This document shows, one piece after another, positions 60,479 to 61,583 of a stretch of 61,583 bases of DNA. The stretch lies in assembly GCF_009498735.1 (NCBI RefSeq), contig NZ_ML762442.1, positions 7,386 to 68,968 on the forward strand, read 5' to 3'. Both the position numbers and the translations under genes were made by a program. Numbering within the stretch: the stretch's first letter is position 1; the number at the start of each line of letters is the position of its first letter. A model generated the notes under the pieces. That model was not told where the DNA came from and did no database searches. It was given only the letters and a program-made list of their open reading frames with translations. The DNA comes from Gracilibacillus oryzae (GTDB lineage: Bacteria > Bacillota > Bacilli > Bacillales > Amphibacillaceae).

Positions 60479-60509
60479 GAGTAAACACGAACATTATTCG
60501 TGTTTACTC
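60479..60509. other. Perfect 13-bp inverted repeat without T-run
   Basis: GAGTAAACACGAA / TTCGTGTTTACTC, loop CATTA, in the 100-bp gap between the DUF1048 gene and the kinase gene. It lacks a U-tract on either strand, so it may be an operator or a processing/stability hairpin rather than a terminator. Confidence 0.7.
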
Positions 60510-60546
60510 CGTGTTGATATGAAAAAAGTTTCTCTTGAATTTTTAA

Positions 60547-60885
60547 TTAGTCACGAGCAATCGTATTATTCAGCTTCTCGCGATATTTGTCTCTCCAAGT
60601 TTCCGTATCCTTTACTAGGTCATCGCAAAATGCAGCCACATTTTCACCCGTAAGGTCCGTAACTTTCTTGCCATTAGCTGCCCCTTCTTCAAAAAGATCA
60701 AGAATACCGCCGAAAATACGTTTCGTGTCCTCCCAGTTTTCAGGACCTCCAGCAGTCCACATATATTTTTGAATCGCTTTATAAGCATTATGGTATTCGC
60801 TTGGAAGCGACTTCGCACGTGCCTCCATTTCCTTCCATTCCCGCTTATCATCCAGACTGCCGATAATTTTGTCAATTAGACTCAT
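60547..60885 (-). CDS. DUF1048 family protein
   Basis: A 112-residue soluble helical protein with the family run [24 protein letters not shown] and a later [11 protein letters not shown]1048 genes are regularly found next to PadR-type repressors, as here: its ATG lies one base after the PadR stop codon with AAGGAG inside that gene. Function unknown; perhaps an accessory or effector of the repressor. Confidence 0.85.
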   Translation of the reverse strand: MSLIDKIIGSLDDKREWKEMEARAKSLPSEYHNAYKAIQKYMWTAGGPENWEDTKRIFGGILDLFEEGAANGKKVTDLTGENVAAFCDDLVKDTETWRDKYREKLNNTIARD

Positions 60886-60886
60886 C

Positions 60887-61225
60887 TTATCTTCTCCTTT
60901 TCATTTCATTCGTTTTGAGTTCGTTAATCTTGCTCGAGATAAAATCCCATTTATCCCAAAATGATTCCAATTGTTCTCTGCCTGCTGCGTTTAATGTATA
61001 GAATTTTCTCGGTGGACCTACAGTGGATTTCTTTTTTTCAATGTCCACGAGGTTGTTTTTCTCTAGCCTCATGGTAATCGTATAAACAGTGCCTTCCACC
61101 ACATCCGTAAAGCCAAGTTCCCGCAGCTGCTGGGTAATTTCATAGCCATATGTTTCGCCACGACTGATGATTTCAAGCACACACCCCTCCAGCAGCCCTT
61201 TCAGCATTTCTGTATTATTTTGCAA
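60887..61225 (-). CDS. PadR-family transcriptional repressor
   Basis: A 112-residue winged-helix repressor: [25 protein letters not shown], then [18 protein letters not shown]. Likely start TTG at 61225 (AGAGGG six bases upstream), giving [10 protein letters not shown]; the GTG at 61249 and ATG at 61231 are worse placed. It should repress its own operon with the DUF1048 gene. A promoter and repeated TATTCAGTA boxes lie directly upstream. Confidence 0.85.
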   Translation of the reverse strand: MQNNTEMLKGLLEGCVLEIISRGETYGYEITQQLRELGFTDVVEGTVYTITMRLEKNNLVDIEKKKSTVGPPRKFYTLNAAGREQLESFWDKWDFISSKINELKTNEMKRRR

Positions 61226-61252
61226 ATTCATCCCTCTTTTGACGATCACTGT

Positions 61253-61329
61253 TATTCAGTACTTTGTATTACAGGTATTCAGTATCACTTACTACTAGTA
61301 TAGTAACGCAGAGTAGTTTGTTTTGTCAA
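61253..61329 (-). promoter_or_regulatory. Promoter and possible operator of the PadR operon
   Basis: -35 TTGACA (61329-61324), 18-bp spacer, -10 TACTAT (61305-61300). Downstream of it, TATTCAGTA occurs twice as a direct repeat (61253-61261 and 61276-61284, 23 bp apart), well placed for repressor binding. The remaining 61330-61583 to the window end holds no supported gene. Confidence 0.5.
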
Positions 61330-61583
61330 GCATGTTTTTTGGGAAAGTTTGTGATCGCGAGGGTTATTGGTTTTTAATAGTGAATATGCTAATCAGAAGC
61401 AGAGAACTTCAACAATAATTGTTATGATTGAATCTTTTTATCAAACTGTTTCGTATGTAATAAAAAATAAGATGAAATGTGCATGTTGGAACTTTAAATG
61501 AACTAAAGGAGCATTCCTGTAATGAAGAAATTTGAGGTTTGAATACAAAAAGCCTCCTTGGTATGATACGAGGTGTCCGATCG

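Noticed and set aside
61540-61583. Possible insertion-sequence end (GGTATGATACGAGGTGTCC)
   Set aside because: It touches the window edge and no inverted partner or transposase is visible, so it cannot be supported.

Overview
The window is a low-GC stretch from an endospore-forming member of the Bacillaceae. The gene set resembles Gracilibacillus, Virgibacillus or Oceanobacillus, but I cannot fix the genus by eye. Support for this placement: a comE late-competence locus with divergent comER, an H-type small acid-soluble spore protein, Ku/LigD, a citA/citR pair, an S-box (SAM-I) leader, sppA followed by an RDD gene, AAGGAGG-type ribosome binding sites, and frequent TTG starts.

Layout. 1-2.2 kb: comEC (5' edge only), comEB, comEA and divergent comER. 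2.2-6.2 kb: a dispersed repeat, a membrane diguanylate cyclase, a GHKL ATPase and a metallophosphoesterase. 6.3-9.2 kb: a four-gene ECF sigma / zinc-finger anti-sigma / membrane protein operon. 9.3-13.2 kb: a polytopic membrane protein, a LURP-one-like protein, the first type I toxin-antitoxin locus and a second diguanylate cyclase. 13.3-16.8 kb: sspH, ku and ligD (spore NHEJ) and a frameshifted zinc-ribbon gene. 17-20.8 kb: two unrecognised genes (coiled-coil; DUF4145-like), an RluA-type pseudouridine synthase and a small membrane protein. 21-24.5 kb: a fabF paralogue with a disrupted start, citA and citR. 24.5-34.3 kb: a second copy of the dispersed repeat, an S-box-controlled MetE-like gene, a third diguanylate cyclase, CorA, a C45 hydrolase, a DUF2515 protein, a lipoprotein, a HAD hydrolase and a regulator/hydrolase pair. 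34.4-35.1 kb: a 52-bp tandem array. 35.1-43.6 kb: two patatin-like genes, a VOC protein, RDD/SppA, a second MetE-like gene with its own LysR regulator, a general stress protein, a second 52-bp array and GrpB. 43.6-56.1 kb: a carbohydrate-uptake and pectin locus (two ABC permeases, two solute-binding lipoproteins, a decayed permease, two Gfo/Idh/MocA dehydrogenases, a YesS-like AraC regulator, a second toxin-antitoxin locus and a secreted pectate lyase). 56.3-61.3 kb: a YuxH-like EAL/HDOD protein, a small membrane protein, an Lrp regulator, an orphan antitoxin-like RNA, a lipoprotein, a phosphotransferase and a DUF1048/PadR pair.

How the genes work together. The pectate lyase, solute-binding proteins, permeases and dehydrogenases look like one pectin or oligosaccharide degradation, import and catabolism module. 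An AraC-type membrane sensor is the likely local activator, and a CcpA site lies in front of the lyase. Ku, LigD and SspH fit DNA protection and repair in the spore. Three GGDEF proteins and one EAL/HDOD protein make c-di-GMP (or a relative) a recurring theme.

The most unusual content is non-coding. There are two unrelated tandem arrays with the same exact 52-bp period, one with a C-G/T-A exchange linked in all 12 units. One dispersed repeat (family B) is present in about seven full or partial copies and several times supplies a neighbouring gene's stop codon. A second dispersed repeat (family A) has two inverted copies. There are two complete holin-like toxin / antisense RNA loci plus a toxin-less third. 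Duplicated stem-loops follow each solute-binding-protein gene. No tRNA, rRNA, CRISPR array or intact insertion sequence was seen.
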